Shown: positions 9,425-18,254, numbered from the stretch's first letter. The stretch is 64,000 nt of DNA from Planctopirus ephydatiae (GCF_007752345.1 NZ_CP036299.1:1689001-1753000); one strand, 5' to 3'. Notes: generated from the sequence alone by a model not told the origin. Made by a program: numbers and translations.

Positions 9425-11017
9425 ATGGAACACTTTCTGACAGCCGCTGCCCTGCGTGTCATCGAAGCGGCTCGCGGTCTGACTGATGCAACGGTTATGG
9501 CGCCCGTGACGCCCGAGGTCTTTTCGCCACACGCCTCAACGGCCCGGTTAGACAGTGACCAGGTGGTGGAAGCGGCTTTGTTCTGGGCACTTCTGGAAGA
9601 AGAATCCGTCGCCCATTTGAGGATGATCGAACAGGGGCTTGAAATTGATGACCTGCGTCAACGCATGGAGCGTTTTCTCCCCAGCCTGCCATTTTCCGCC
9701 AGTGATGAGACAGATCTGCAGTCTTCGCTCTCGACCTCTTTTGACCGCATGATCCGCCAGGCCCGCCACGAAGCCCACAAAGTTTCGCGGTCGGAAGTGG
9801 GGACTGAGCATCTGCTGAGAGCACTGTTTGAAACGAATGGCTGGCTGACGGCGTGGCTCGCTCAGGAACAGATCGCACTGGCGAAACCTGTCGAGGAAAT
9901 CTCTGGGCCCGCCACTTCTGCCAGCGGGGCACCTCTTGAACACGAAGAAATTTTGTTACCGGAAACCGCACCGCCTGAGAATCTAACAGCGGTGTATCGT
10001 CTGCTCGATGCTTCCGGTAATCGAGCCCGTGAGGGATTGCGGGTCATCGAAGATGCTGTCCGCATGGTGCGAAATGATGGCTGGTTCTCTCGTGAACTCA
10101 AAGAACTCCGGCATCGGCTGACCACCGCTCTACGCATGCTCCCCGAAGAGGCTCTGCTCGCCAGTCGAGATACCCCCAATGATGTCGGCACGCAGATCAC
10201 GACGATGTCCGAAACCACGCGAGGTTCTGCCAACGATGTCATTGCGGCGGCTTTCAAACGTCTGCAGGAATCGCTGCGGTCGCTCGAAGAATACGGCAAA
10301 ATCATCAATGGTTATTTTGCTTCGCGGATCGAAGCGATTCGCTATCAGTCTTACACGCTCGAAAAGGCTGTGCGAATCGGGCAGTTCTCACAGAAAACAC
10401 TCGAAGGACGGGTGCTCTATTTATTACTGAGCGAAAAACTATGCCAGCGTCCGGTGGGTCAAACTTTGCGGGAAGCATTACGTGCCGGTGTGGGGATTGT
10501 GCAAATCCGCGAGAAATCGATGTCGGATCGCCGCCTGCTCGATCATGCCCGGCTCGTTCTGGATCTGGCCCATGAATACGATGCCCTTGTGATAATGAAT
10601 GATCGACCGGACTTGGCCGCCCTGACTCAAGCCGATGGTATCCACGTCGGGCAGGACGAACTGACCATCGCCCAGGTGCGTCAGATTACGGGGCCGAGGC
10701 CACTGGTGGGAGTATCGACACATTCTCTCCAGCAGGCAGAAGCGGCAGTGATTGAAGGGGCGAGCTATATCGGCGTGGGCCCGACCTTTCCGACGACGAC
10801 CAAAGAGTTTGCCGAGTATGCAGGGCTGGAATATGTGCGTGAAGTGGCCCGGGAGATCGCACTCCCGGCGTATGCCATTGGCGGTATCACCACTGAAAAT
10901 GCTGCCGAAGTAGTCGCCGCCGGTGCCACCCGCCTCGCCGTCTCCAGCGCCATCTGCTCAGCCAATGAACCCTACGATGCAGCACGCCATTTGATGGAGA
11001 TTTTGAATGGTGCATAG
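9425..11017 (+). CDS. thiE: Clp-N-like / ThiD2 / ThiE fusion: thiamine-phosphate synthase
   Basis: 530 residues from the ATG at 9425. Residues about 325-530 are a full thiamine-phosphate synthase, the TIM-barrel enzyme joining HMP-PP and the thiazole phosphate: IVQIREK, MNDRPDLA, DGIHVGQ, GVSTHS, YIGVGPTFPTTTK and AIGGI are all present. Residues about 188-315 match the ThiD2 domain (RLLDASGNRAREGLRVIEDA, RDTPNDVGT, KRLQESLRSLEEYGK), known fused to ThiE in several phyla. Residues 1-150 are unusual: VSRSEVGTEHLLRALF at 120-136 resembles the Clp-N repeat of ClpC, which is encoded divergently next door. The frame also allows a TTG at 9314, but no domain lies in that extension. No thiamine riboswitch is visible. 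Confidence 0.9.
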   Translation: MEHFLTAAALRVIEAARGLTDATVMAPVTPEVFSPHASTARLDSDQVVEAALFWALLEEESVAHLRMIEQGLEIDDLRQRMERFLPSLPFSASDETDLQSSLSTSFDRMIRQARHEAHKVSRSEVGTEHLLRALFETNGWLTAWLAQEQIALAKPVEEISGPATSASGAPLEHEEILLPETAPPENLTAVYRLLDASGNRAREGLRVIEDAVRMVRNDGWFSRELKELRHRLTTALRMLPEEALLASRDTPNDVGTQITTMSETTRGSANDVIAAAFKRLQESLRSLEEYGKIINGYFASRIEAIRYQSYTLEKAVRIGQFSQKTLEGRVLYLLLSEKLCQRPVGQTLREALRAGVGIVQIREKSMSDRRLLDHARLVLDLAHEYDALVIMNDRPDLAALTQADGIHVGQDELTIAQVRQITGPRPLVGVSTHSLQQAEAAVIEGASYIGVGPTFPTTTKEFAEYAGLEYVREVAREIALPAYAIGGITTENAAEVVAAGATRLAVSSAICSANEPYDAARHLMEILNGA

Positions 11018-11224
11018 GCTCGAAATTGGTCATTCTAATGGAGAGGTTCATCGCACTTGAGATGATTGCGGTGTCGCATCGCTTGATTTGTATCACTTCG
11101 ATATGACTTCATTGCGATGATCTTTGACGTGAAATGTTCTAACCCTAACAAGCCACTAGATTGAGATCGTTTCCTTTCGGAATTCGGTGGTCGAGTATCT
11201 GTTCGTCGGCAGGAGGATTTGACG

Positions 11225-11827
11225 GTGGGGATGGATTTCGTCGCCCTTATACGCTACAGCCGGTCCCGCGAGGTGGTTCGGGCGATCAACCGTCTTGAAA
11301 ACCAGACTGCCCCACTCTCCGCCGAGGTAAGGTCGCTTTGGCGGGAGTACGAATTCTTTGAGTTTGACTGGGGACGGGCGTGCTGGGTGGCGCCCGACAA
11401 CGGCCGGCAGGTAAAGCGGCCCCGCGGCCCGGATTTGTCGGTAGCTCTGCGGACGGTTGACGGCTTCTTTCTCACATTCGGTCAGGGCGTGTGCTGCGTC
11501 TATCATCCGCTCCGGTGGCGGTTTTTCCTCACCGAACCGCGATGGCAGGCCGCTATGCTCGGTGCGTGCGAGTCGCTGGCCGATCTCCTGCAGTCGCAGG
11601 ACGTGGCGGTGATGAGCGACTTTCACCCGTCGTATGCGGCGTTCTTCGATGGGGCCGGGTTCGACGTCTGTCTGTCGGCTGCTGTCGGCCAGGACGCGGA
11701 GGTTGGTACGATCCACGAATTGTATGAAGAGCCGGAACCGCACTCCTGGGATTCACACGGGTTCTGGCGGCTGCGATCTTTAGAGCCGAGTCGCTCCAAA
11801 CCAAGTGCTCGTGAACATGGGCTTTAG
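11225..11827 (+). CDS. GC-rich orphan protein, function unknown
   Basis: About 200 residues. I do not recognise the family. The protein is soluble, rich in Trp, Phe and acidic residues (SLWREYEFFEFDWGRACWVAP, FWRLRSL) and has no signal peptide or membrane segment. AGGAGG at 11211-11216 sits 8 bases before a GTG at 11225, which I prefer; an ATG at 11231 and a TTG at 11219 are alternatives. Codon use is strikingly GC-rich (many GCG, CGG, GGC, GTC) compared with the flanking genes, which suggests arrival by transfer from a higher-GC genome. It stands alone, with about 207 bases before it and 349 after it. Confidence 0.65.
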   Translation: MGMDFVALIRYSRSREVVRAINRLENQTAPLSAEVRSLWREYEFFEFDWGRACWVAPDNGRQVKRPRGPDLSVALRTVDGFFLTFGQGVCCVYHPLRWRFFLTEPRWQAAMLGACESLADLLQSQDVAVMSDFHPSYAAFFDGAGFDVCLSAAVGQDAEVGTIHELYEEPEPHSWDSHGFWRLRSLEPSRSKPSAREHGL

Positions 11828-12176
11828 GCTGTGTCATAATGCCACAAACAACAGACCCGACAGTGTGGCCCAGACGTGGCTTTGAACGTCTGAGTGACGA
11901 AGTCACAAGAAGGAATTGTGTGAAACGCGGCAATTCCGACAAAACTCAGGTGGCCCCTGTAGAAACCAGAAGGTTAACCGGGGTCACAGTGTGAATTCCC
12001 CCATAGGCGTCAGGAGTTTCGAAGTCATCACTTCAGTTGAAGTCGAATGACCACCGGAACGACACTTCCCATAGATTCATGATCACATCAACGCAAGAAT
12101 ACATTCGTCGTCGATGTTCAGCGATGAGCTGAAGTACGATTGATGGGCGGATGAGAGACTGCGGGAGGCGTGCATC
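11828..12176. other. Gap without a gene
   Basis: 349 bases between the orphan and the GDSL gene. Only the ribosome binding site GGGAGG at 12163-12168, 8 bases before the next ATG, could be recognised. Confidence 0.4.
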
Positions 12177-13397
12177 ATGAACGGGCTGGTGTACCATGTG
12201 GTGAGCGGGCAGGCCTTCTTTTCTGGGATGGCCTTGTTGCTTGCCAGCTTCGCGCTCGCACAGGCATCTCGCAAAGCCTGGAAGCGATGGTGGGGGCTTG
12301 CCTTTGTGATGGGGCTGATTCTGATCGCCGCTTCGTCGATTGCGATTCCCCTCTGGCTGCTGGTGATCGCGGGGATGGCCACACTGGTCTGGCTGTATTT
12401 ACTTATGCGGGCTGACTCATCCCGGCAGAGTGTAGCCGCCATGATGGCCGCCATCTTCTGGTTGGCTGTTGCGATCGGAGAGTTGCCGTATCTGTTGATT
12501 CCTGCACTTCAGCCTGTGGCAAATCGCGGCCTGGCGGTGATTGGAGATTCCGTCACTGCGGGGATGGGTGGTGAAGATCGATTCGAAACGTGGCCGGCGA
12601 TCATCGCCAGAAAACATCAACTGCAGGTCCAGGATCTCTCGCATGTCGGCGAGACAGCGGGGTCGGCACTCAAACGGATCCGGAATCTGGAGATTCAGGC
12701 TCCCGTCGTGATGGTCGAGATTGGGGGCAACGATATCCTCGGCTCCACCAGTTCACAGCAATTCGCAACAGATCTGGATGCGCTGCTCAACCGGCTGAGT
12801 GCACCCGGGCGGCAGATCGTGATGTTCGAATTGCCCCTGCCGCCGCTCTATCATGAATTTGGACGCGTTCAGCGAACTCTGGCACAAAAGTACCGCGTCC
12901 ATTTGATTCCACGGAGAATATTCCTATCGCTGCTCGCAGATCAGGGGGCCACACTGGATAGCATCCACCTTTCACAGGCGGGGCATCAACAGATGGCCGA
13001 AAGCGTGTGGCAACTGGTGCAGACTGCATACGTCAATGCAACCAGCGAGTCGCCAGCAGAGAAACCAGCAATGAATCACACAGAGAAATTGCCCGATGAG
13101 GATTCGAACCTCAACCAAGTGATCCAGAGTCACTCGTGCTACCATTACACCATCAGGCAGTGGCGGAGTTCGCCAAATGCGGAGTCGTCTCGTTGTCTCA
13201 AGAGTTCACTGAACTGGCAGGAAACATCCGTTGAACTTGAAGATCATCACTCCGTCGGGAGGGAGTATAGCCACGGATGGCGAACAGCTAAAGTCAAACT
13301 GGGCGATTTTCTTGTTCAGGCTGGGCCGAATCTCGGGGATCGAATTTCATCTGCCCGGTCGTCCACGACGCTCCTGATGGAACCTCGATCGAGCTGA
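12177..13397 (+). CDS. Membrane-anchored GDSL/SGNH-type hydrolase, with a C-terminal extension running antisense through tRNA-Gln
   Basis: 406 residues. The first 110 contain about four hydrophobic segments. An SGNH hydrolase domain follows: block I VIGDSVTAGMGG near residue 120 (nucleophile Ser), block III VEIGGNDIL near 183, and block V DSIHLSQAGH near 260 with the Asp and His. Such enzymes remove acyl or acetyl groups from lipids or sugars; the substrate is not evident. The domain ends near residue 290 (QLVQTAYVNA). The last ~100 residues have no hydrolase features and are read through the complement of the tRNA gene (PDEDSNLN...SCYHYTIRQ is the typical look of a translated tRNA). An earlier stop has probably been lost, or a sequencing or frameshift event hides it. 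Confidence 0.75.
   Translation: MNGLVYHVVSGQAFFSGMALLLASFALAQASRKAWKRWWGLAFVMGLILIAASSIAIPLWLLVIAGMATLVWLYLLMRADSSRQSVAAMMAAIFWLAVAIGELPYLLIPALQPVANRGLAVIGDSVTAGMGGEDRFETWPAIIARKHQLQVQDLSHVGETAGSALKRIRNLEIQAPVVMVEIGGNDILGSTSSQQFATDLDALLNRLSAPGRQIVMFELPLPPLYHEFGRVQRTLAQKYRVHLIPRRIFLSLLADQGATLDSIHLSQAGHQQMAESVWQLVQTAYVNATSESPAEKPAMNHTEKLPDEDSNLNQVIQSHSCYHYTIRQWRSSPNAESSRCLKSSLNWQETSVELEDHHSVGREYSHGWRTAKVKLGDFLVQAGPNLGDRISSARSSTTLLMEPRSS
13089..13159 (-). tRNA. tRNA-Gln (anticodon CTG)
   Basis: On the minus strand the 7-bp acceptor stem TGCCTGA pairs with TCGGGCA (one T-G pair). The anticodon arm is AGTGA/TCACT with loop CTCTGGA, giving anticodon CTG, which reads CAG. The T arm TGAGG/CCTCA has loop TTCGAAT. 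The length is about 71 nt and CCA is not encoded. Confidence 0.93.
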
Positions 13398-13964
13398 AAA
13401 TCAGATCTTGAATTCTGAAATGACAGTTGTCCTCAGAAATTCGGGCGAGAGATTGTCAAAATGACAAGATTCTTCGTGAGTTCCGCGGGTCGGCATCGAT
13501 CTTTCACAAGTCATTGGTCGTCTCATTCGCTGGAAAATCGATGTTCGATGAGAACCACTGGAGCAAAGTGGGAGTACGGGTGGATTTCTCCCCAGATTTT
13601 CAGGGTTGAGAAGATCAACCAGCCGGGATTTCTCATTCTGATCTCTCGCTGCGGATTTCGAAGCCGGCTGAGGTTTTGAAAAAAATACACGACAATCCGG
13701 CAAACGTTGCAAGTTTTTCAATAAGAAATGTCAAAGCGGGTAGGCTGGGTGGTATTTGTTGTCAGCTTTGCAACGAATCAAGTTTTGGCACGGGTTCTGC
13801 TTAAGTAATTCTTTCGCTGCGGGCTGTGGGGACGGCTTGCAACACGAACGGTAGAGACAGGCCACGAATCGCTGAGACCAACGGCTCAGCAAAGTCTTCG
13901 GACGAATTCGAGTGCCATGGGAAAGAGGGACGATCAGCGGCTTCGGGCCAATGATCGGAAATCG

Positions 13965-14003
13965 CAAGGCCGTCGTCAGCCAGGGGGGCTCACGACGGCC
14001 TTG
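13965..14003 (+). terminator. Stem-loop with T-rich tail inside a gene-poor stretch
   Basis: CAAGGCCGTCGT at 13965-13976 pairs exactly with 13992-14003 around a 15-base loop, and ATGTTTTCT follows on the plus strand. It would end a plus-strand transcript, although the nearest plus-strand gene stops about 570 bases earlier. Confidence 0.5.
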
Positions 14004-14082
14004 ATGTTTTCTATGACAGGTTTTTGTCAGGAAGAGCTGACAAGTTTCGTGGGAAACGACAGATCTGCGTTAGTTGCAAAAA

Positions 14083-14112
14083 CATGCTTGCCCAGAGCTG
14101 CAAGCATGGCAC
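14083..14112 (+). repeat. Dispersed 30-nt hairpin repeat, copy 1
   Basis: CATGCTTGC and GCAAGCATG arms around an 8-base centre, followed by GCAC. The same unit recurs at 45377 and 59075, always outside genes. Confidence 0.75.
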
Positions 14113-14159
14113 GCGACACACTTCTGGAGAAAACCTGTCAGCGGATTGAACTCTCTCGG

Positions 14160-15881
14160 TTAAGGATTCGAGTTTCCGGGAGAGATCTGCACACCATTGG
14201 AACTGGCGTCACTCGCCGCATTGGGATTGCCGGCGGTATCTCCCTGGGGTTGCTTTAACCGAACCAGAAGGCACTGTTCGGTCTTGTCTTTGCCAAGATG
14301 AACCAGAGCCGGTGCTTCGTCTTTGGTCAGATTGTAAAGTCCGGTTTCGTATACCGTGTTGGTGTCAGAACCGACGGTAAACGCCACCTTTTGGGTCTGC
14401 ATATCGACAGCACCAGAAATGGGGAGCGTTTTGTTCGTGCTGGAATCGACCCAGTTTCCTCGGATGATACCCGCCTTGTTCACAGCCAGTTGAACTGAAG
14501 TTGTCGAATTGGTCTGCCCACTCATCGAGAGCAGAAAGACACCCAGAGGAAGCCAATCGCCCTGATTTGTGACTGGGAGTTGATTCCCTGTATTTGCCAG
14601 GTTCGTGGCCTGATTGTAGTAATCCGCCGAGGTTCCCATGTCCTGATTATTCACATAGACCTGCCCACCCTGGTAGACAACGTTGTTGCCATAATCGTAG
14701 TAGACGGGGGGCACACCGTAAAACCCGCAATATGGAGCTGCCAGGCCCCAGGTGGCAGTATTCCATGCGGTACCAGCAGCCCAACCTGCGGCAGCCCAAG
14801 CTCCTGGATGATTCCCGTACCAGCCAGAGCCGTAATAGTTGTAGTTATTGAAGTTATTGCGGCATCCATAGGCCGTGGTATATCGACCAGTGGCCGACAT
14901 GGGGGTATAGCCCGAGGCAAAGCGACCTGCAGCAACACCGTTGGGCCCTGCAACAACCCCGCGACCGGCTACGGCCCCATCGGGTCCGCGAACTTCTTCG
15001 CCAGCTGCCACTCGGCCATTTGGGCCCACTGCGGCTCCACGTGCGGCTTCAGTACCACCGGGACCCCGGACTGCTCCCCCTGCAGCTACGCCACCATTGG
15101 GGCCGACGGCAATGCCCTGGCCCGCTGCACCACCATTGGCACCTTCAACACCTCGGCCAGCGACCATTCCGCCGTTGGCTCCCTCGACTGCTCCACGGCC
15201 ATATGTATTACCACCCGGCCCGGTCACTGTGGTGCCACTCGCCGTTGTTCCACGAGGACCTTCATATGACCCATGATTGACATCAGCATTGCTGCCAAAA
15301 CCGCCAGAGGAACTCAGTCCATGCATTCCGTCATCGGAAGGAAGTCCGAGGAAACTGTTCAGTGAGCTGCGGCTCGGGGCATTCCCATAGTTACCGAGAT
15401 CACCTCGATTGAAGGAATCACCACCGAAGTTACTACGGTCGAAGCTGCCACCACCAAGACCCTGGCTACCAAAGTTGCCGCGATCAAAGCTACCGCCGCC
15501 AAGACCTTGGCCGCCCATGTTGCTACGATCACCTCCACTACCACCGAAGTTCTGGCCGCCCATTCCGCCACGGTCAAAGCCACCGCTTCCGCCGAAGCTT
15601 CCTCCGCCACCTGATCCGCTCCGGTCAAAGCCACCACCGCCGCCGAAGCTACCGCCCCCACCACCAAAACTTCCACCTCCGCGGTCAAATCCACCGCCCC
15701 CAAAACTGCCACCACCACCGCCACGGTCAAATCCACCGCCACCGCCACCGCCACCGCCAAACCCCCCGCCACCGCGGGATCCACCACCACCGCCGCCACC
15801 AAAGCCACGAGCGTGGCATTCATCCGCGACCGTCGCGCCGACTAAGGCTGCGACGAGACAAACCCAACTGTATCGAATCAT
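14160..15881 (-). CDS. Secreted glycine-rich repeat protein
   Basis: 573 residues. Residues 1-25 form a signal peptide (MIRYSWVCLVAALVGATVADECHA). Residues about 26-165 are almost only Gly, Ser, Phe, Asp, Arg in FGGGG and FDRGG repeats. Residues about 205-320 hold a second repeat type, GPNG.VAAG..VRGPGG..A.RGA. A Tyr/Asn/Trp-rich zone follows (CRNNFNNYNYYGSGWYG), and a compact domain with hydrophobic beta-strand pattern ends the protein (PLGVFLLSMSGQTNSTTSVQLAVNKAGIIRGNWVD). Similar proteins are common in planctomycetes and are thought to sit at the cell surface; a function is not known. Low complexity makes length changes by slippage likely. Confidence 0.8.
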   Translation of the reverse strand: MIRYSWVCLVAALVGATVADECHARGFGGGGGGGSRGGGGFGGGGGGGGGFDRGGGGGSFGGGGFDRGGGSFGGGGGSFGGGGGFDRSGSGGGGSFGGSGGFDRGGMGGQNFGGSGGDRSNMGGQGLGGGSFDRGNFGSQGLGGGSFDRSNFGGDSFNRGDLGNYGNAPSRSSLNSFLGLPSDDGMHGLSSSGGFGSNADVNHGSYEGPRGTTASGTTVTGPGGNTYGRGAVEGANGGMVAGRGVEGANGGAAGQGIAVGPNGGVAAGGAVRGPGGTEAARGAAVGPNGRVAAGEEVRGPDGAVAGRGVVAGPNGVAAGRFASGYTPMSATGRYTTAYGCRNNFNNYNYYGSGWYGNHPGAWAAAGWAAGTAWNTATWGLAAPYCGFYGVPPVYYDYGNNVVYQGGQVYVNNQDMGTSADYYNQATNLANTGNQLPVTNQGDWLPLGVFLLSMSGQTNSTTSVQLAVNKAGIIRGNWVDSSTNKTLPISGAVDMQTQKVAFTVGSDTNTVYETGLYNLTKDEAPALVHLGKDKTEQCLLVRLKQPQGDTAGNPNAASDASSNGVQISPGNSNP

Positions 15882-15963
15882 GTTAAGTTCCTTGAATCAG
15901 GCCTTTTGCCTGGAGATAAGCTATCGGTACTATTCAGATCTGGTTCAAAAGTCACTCGAATGT

Positions 15964-16929
15964 CTATTTGCCTGGAGCAGGCTGACGCTTGAGGATGATT
16001 TCCGGCGTATCTGCCAAGGGAACGTCGCCAATGCGGCGTTCAATCGATTTCCAGCTTTGGGCCTGATCATCGATGCGTGTTAAGACATTGACGGCAAAGG
16101 TTGGCGTCCCTTCGACGGTCAGCCCTCGAATAGCCGCTGCCCAGCCATTGGGCTGCGATGTCCAGATACCAATTGCGACCGATCCATCGGAACCGAAATT
16201 CCAGCTTTGAATCTGCTCGGTTAATGGGCTGTAACCAATAATCTGAATACCGGAAGTGACCGAACGATCGGGATGGGTCACGGTGTAGGTTCGCTTCAGG
16301 AAACTGCGACCGGCTGCCCACTCGAAGACAGATTCACTGACCGAACCATGTTCTTCGGCCACCCACTTGCCGACGAGCCAATCCAGATCGGCTAGTTGAC
16401 GCCTGGCTGCGGGATTGGCGGTTGGAAGATCCCGCACGCTCGCCATTTTCCAGGATCCACCTTCTTTGACGTGGATTGCTGTGTAGCGAGAAAAGGCGGG
16501 AGCTCCAGGAATCGATGGGGAAAGCATGCTGCGACCATCTTCAATGGCCGTCTGGTCGCTGAGCAGTCGCAAGGAATCGATCTGCACCTTGATCTGCATC
16601 TTGGGATGTGAGGCCAGGAAGGTCTGATACAGCTCTTCGATCTTTAATCGCCCCACCGTCACCTGGCCGCTCTCATCGACATATTCGCCTTCTTTGGCCC
16701 AGAGTTGTGCAATCCCTTTGGCATCGGCCTTGTTGAAGGCCTCGACAAAGGCTGCTGATGTCTGGCGAATGGCAGCAAGTTCAGGATTTTCGGGAGCCGC
16801 CTGAACGGCGGCAGCTGGCTTGGCTGTCGTGGCTGCGGGGACACGAACTGGCGTGGGAGACTGGGCATCAGCCACGATTGCGCCCATCCCGCATAGAAGA
16901 CTGAGACCGAAGAAGAATTGACGAGGCAT
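15964..16929 (-). CDS. Secreted SnoaL-like (DUF4440 / SgcJ-EcaC type) protein
   Basis: About 321 residues. A signal peptide is present at the start (MPRQFFFGLSLLCGMGAIVADA). After an Ala/Pro-rich linker comes a SnoaL-like cone domain at about 45-165: LAAIRQTSAAFVEAFNKADAKGIAQLWAKEGEYVDESG is the typical opening of DUF4440 proteins. The last ~150 residues (LDWLVGKWVAEEHGSVSESVFEWAAGRSFLKRTYTV) resemble a lipocalin-like DUF1579-type domain. The biochemical role is unknown. The ATG at 16929 has AAGGG 6 bases upstream; an ATG at 16953 would add eight residues. Confidence 0.75.
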   Translation of the reverse strand: MPRQFFFGLSLLCGMGAIVADAQSPTPVRVPAATTAKPAAAVQAAPENPELAAIRQTSAAFVEAFNKADAKGIAQLWAKEGEYVDESGQVTVGRLKIEELYQTFLASHPKMQIKVQIDSLRLLSDQTAIEDGRSMLSPSIPGAPAFSRYTAIHVKEGGSWKMASVRDLPTANPAARRQLADLDWLVGKWVAEEHGSVSESVFEWAAGRSFLKRTYTVTHPDRSVTSGIQIIGYSPLTEQIQSWNFGSDGSVAIGIWTSQPNGWAAAIRGLTVEGTPTFAVNVLTRIDDQAQSWKSIERRIGDVPLADTPEIILKRQPAPGK

Positions 16930-17348
16930 AACGACCCTTGTGTTAAACGACATGAGATCCCGGGTGATTTTTTAGAACGTTGTGTCGATTTCTGTTCTTT
17001 GGCCCGAGCAGGGAACTGAGCCTGTTGAACATTTCGAATATAGCTCTATTCAGAAGCATCGATAAGTGATTTTTCGTTCAATAAGCAAAGAATGTCTTTC
17101 AAAGTCTACTTGTCCAGAGTTCAAAAAAGGAATGAATTTCTCTGAACAGTTTGTTCGGGCTCACCTGCACGTCGACGGTTGGTTGAGTTCAAGCTAAAAC
17201 CTAGCTCGTGTTTTGCGATACCAGTGAAGCGGCCGGCCGGGAATGTGAGCATTAACAGCGAATTTCCTGCATGATCGGCAGAATTGGTAGCAATTCGGAG
17301 TGAATTGAACTTTCCAGTCATGCATCACTCTTCAAGGAGCTTTCCGCG
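16930..17348. other. Gap between divergent genes
   Basis: About 419 bases between the SnoaL-like gene and the EamA gene. The only clear element is AAGGAG at 17334-17339 in front of the TTG start at 17349. Confidence 0.4.
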
Positions 17349-18254
17349 TTGTCTCGCTCTCAGCAACTGACTGCAACCACCTTTTCGCTGACAATGCTGA
17401 CAGTTTTTCTGTGGGCGGGAAATCCAGTAGCGACGAGTTTTTCGACAGATGTGCTCCCTCCTGTCGCAGTTTCGGGCATTCGTTTTTTATTAGCCACGAT
17501 CTTTATGCTGGGGTGGTGCGCACTTGAAAGAGCCCCACTGGCACTCAAGAGCGGACAATTTCGCCCAGTGCTCATCGCGGGAACGCTGCTGGCACTGCAG
17601 ATCTGGACGTTTACTCTCGGCGTTGCCTGGTCGAGTTCGAGCCACTCATCGCTGCTGATTAACAGCTACGTTTTCTTCGTGGTGGTCTGCGATCATTTTG
17701 TCACTCGCCAGTATCGCCTGGGCTACTTTGCCTGGGGCGGCTTCTGGCTCGCAATGGCAGGAGTCACGGGGTTGATCCTTTCAATCGAAACCAGCGAACC
17801 AAAACAAAAGGATCTGCCGACACTGGCTGGCGATCTGGTGACTCTCTTCAGTGCCTTCCTGTTTGCGGCAAAATTGCTCTACTCGAAGCAGGCACTCAAA
17901 GTGATTGGTTCAACGCAACTTATCTTCTGGCACGATGTGGTCGCCGTTGTGCTGTTTGCCCTGCTCAGCTTCAGCACAGAGCATGTCGAATGGCACAAAA
18001 TCTCGACATCAGGCTGGTTGGCTCTGGTTTACCAAGGCTTTCTGGTGGGAGGGCTCTGTTTTGGATTACAGACATGGCTGCTCAAATGGCACTCGGCATC
18101 GCAGATTGCGATCTTCAGCTTTCTTACCCCGCTCATGGGGATTGCACTCGCCTCAATGCTGAGAGGCGATCAACTGACCCCGGCAATGGGGATTGCCGGC
18201 GCCTGTATTGCCATAGGGATTGTGTTCGTTCAACTGGATCAGAAATCGAGTTGA
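17349..18254 (+). CDS. EamA/DMT-superfamily transporter
   Basis: 301 residues with about ten hydrophobic segments arranged as two EamA halves (first half FLWAGNPVATSF, second half FSFLTPLMGIALASMLRGDQLTPAMGIAGACIAIGIVFVQL). Members export amino acids, nucleosides or related metabolites across the inner membrane; the substrate cannot be told. The start is TTG with AAGGAG 9 bases upstream, and no ATG lies at a sensible place before the first membrane segment. It is convergent with ispG. Confidence 0.88.
   Translation: MSRSQQLTATTFSLTMLTVFLWAGNPVATSFSTDVLPPVAVSGIRFLLATIFMLGWCALERAPLALKSGQFRPVLIAGTLLALQIWTFTLGVAWSSSSHSSLLINSYVFFVVVCDHFVTRQYRLGYFAWGGFWLAMAGVTGLILSIETSEPKQKDLPTLAGDLVTLFSAFLFAAKLLYSKQALKVIGSTQLIFWHDVVAVVLFALLSFSTEHVEWHKISTSGWLALVYQGFLVGGLCFGLQTWLLKWHSASQIAIFSFLTPLMGIALASMLRGDQLTPAMGIAGACIAIGIVFVQLDQKSS

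Larger units (their letters stand above)
13398..14159. other. 762-base gap with hairpins and a dispersed repeat
   Basis: No convincing gene on either strand. It contains a 12-bp stem-loop (13965-14003), a small TGTCAG/CTGACA hairpin near 14025-14042, and one copy of the 30-nt dispersed repeat (14083-14112). Confidence 0.5.

Noticed and set aside
9425-9426. The zero-confidence feature entry that starts at 9425 with an end beyond the window
   Set aside because: It is a coordinate slip and should be ignored; the correct entry for this gene is 9425-11017.
15409-16083. Pro-rich plus-strand reading frame opposite the Gly-rich protein
   Set aside because: GGN glycine codons read as CCN proline in the antisense strand; this is a composition artefact.
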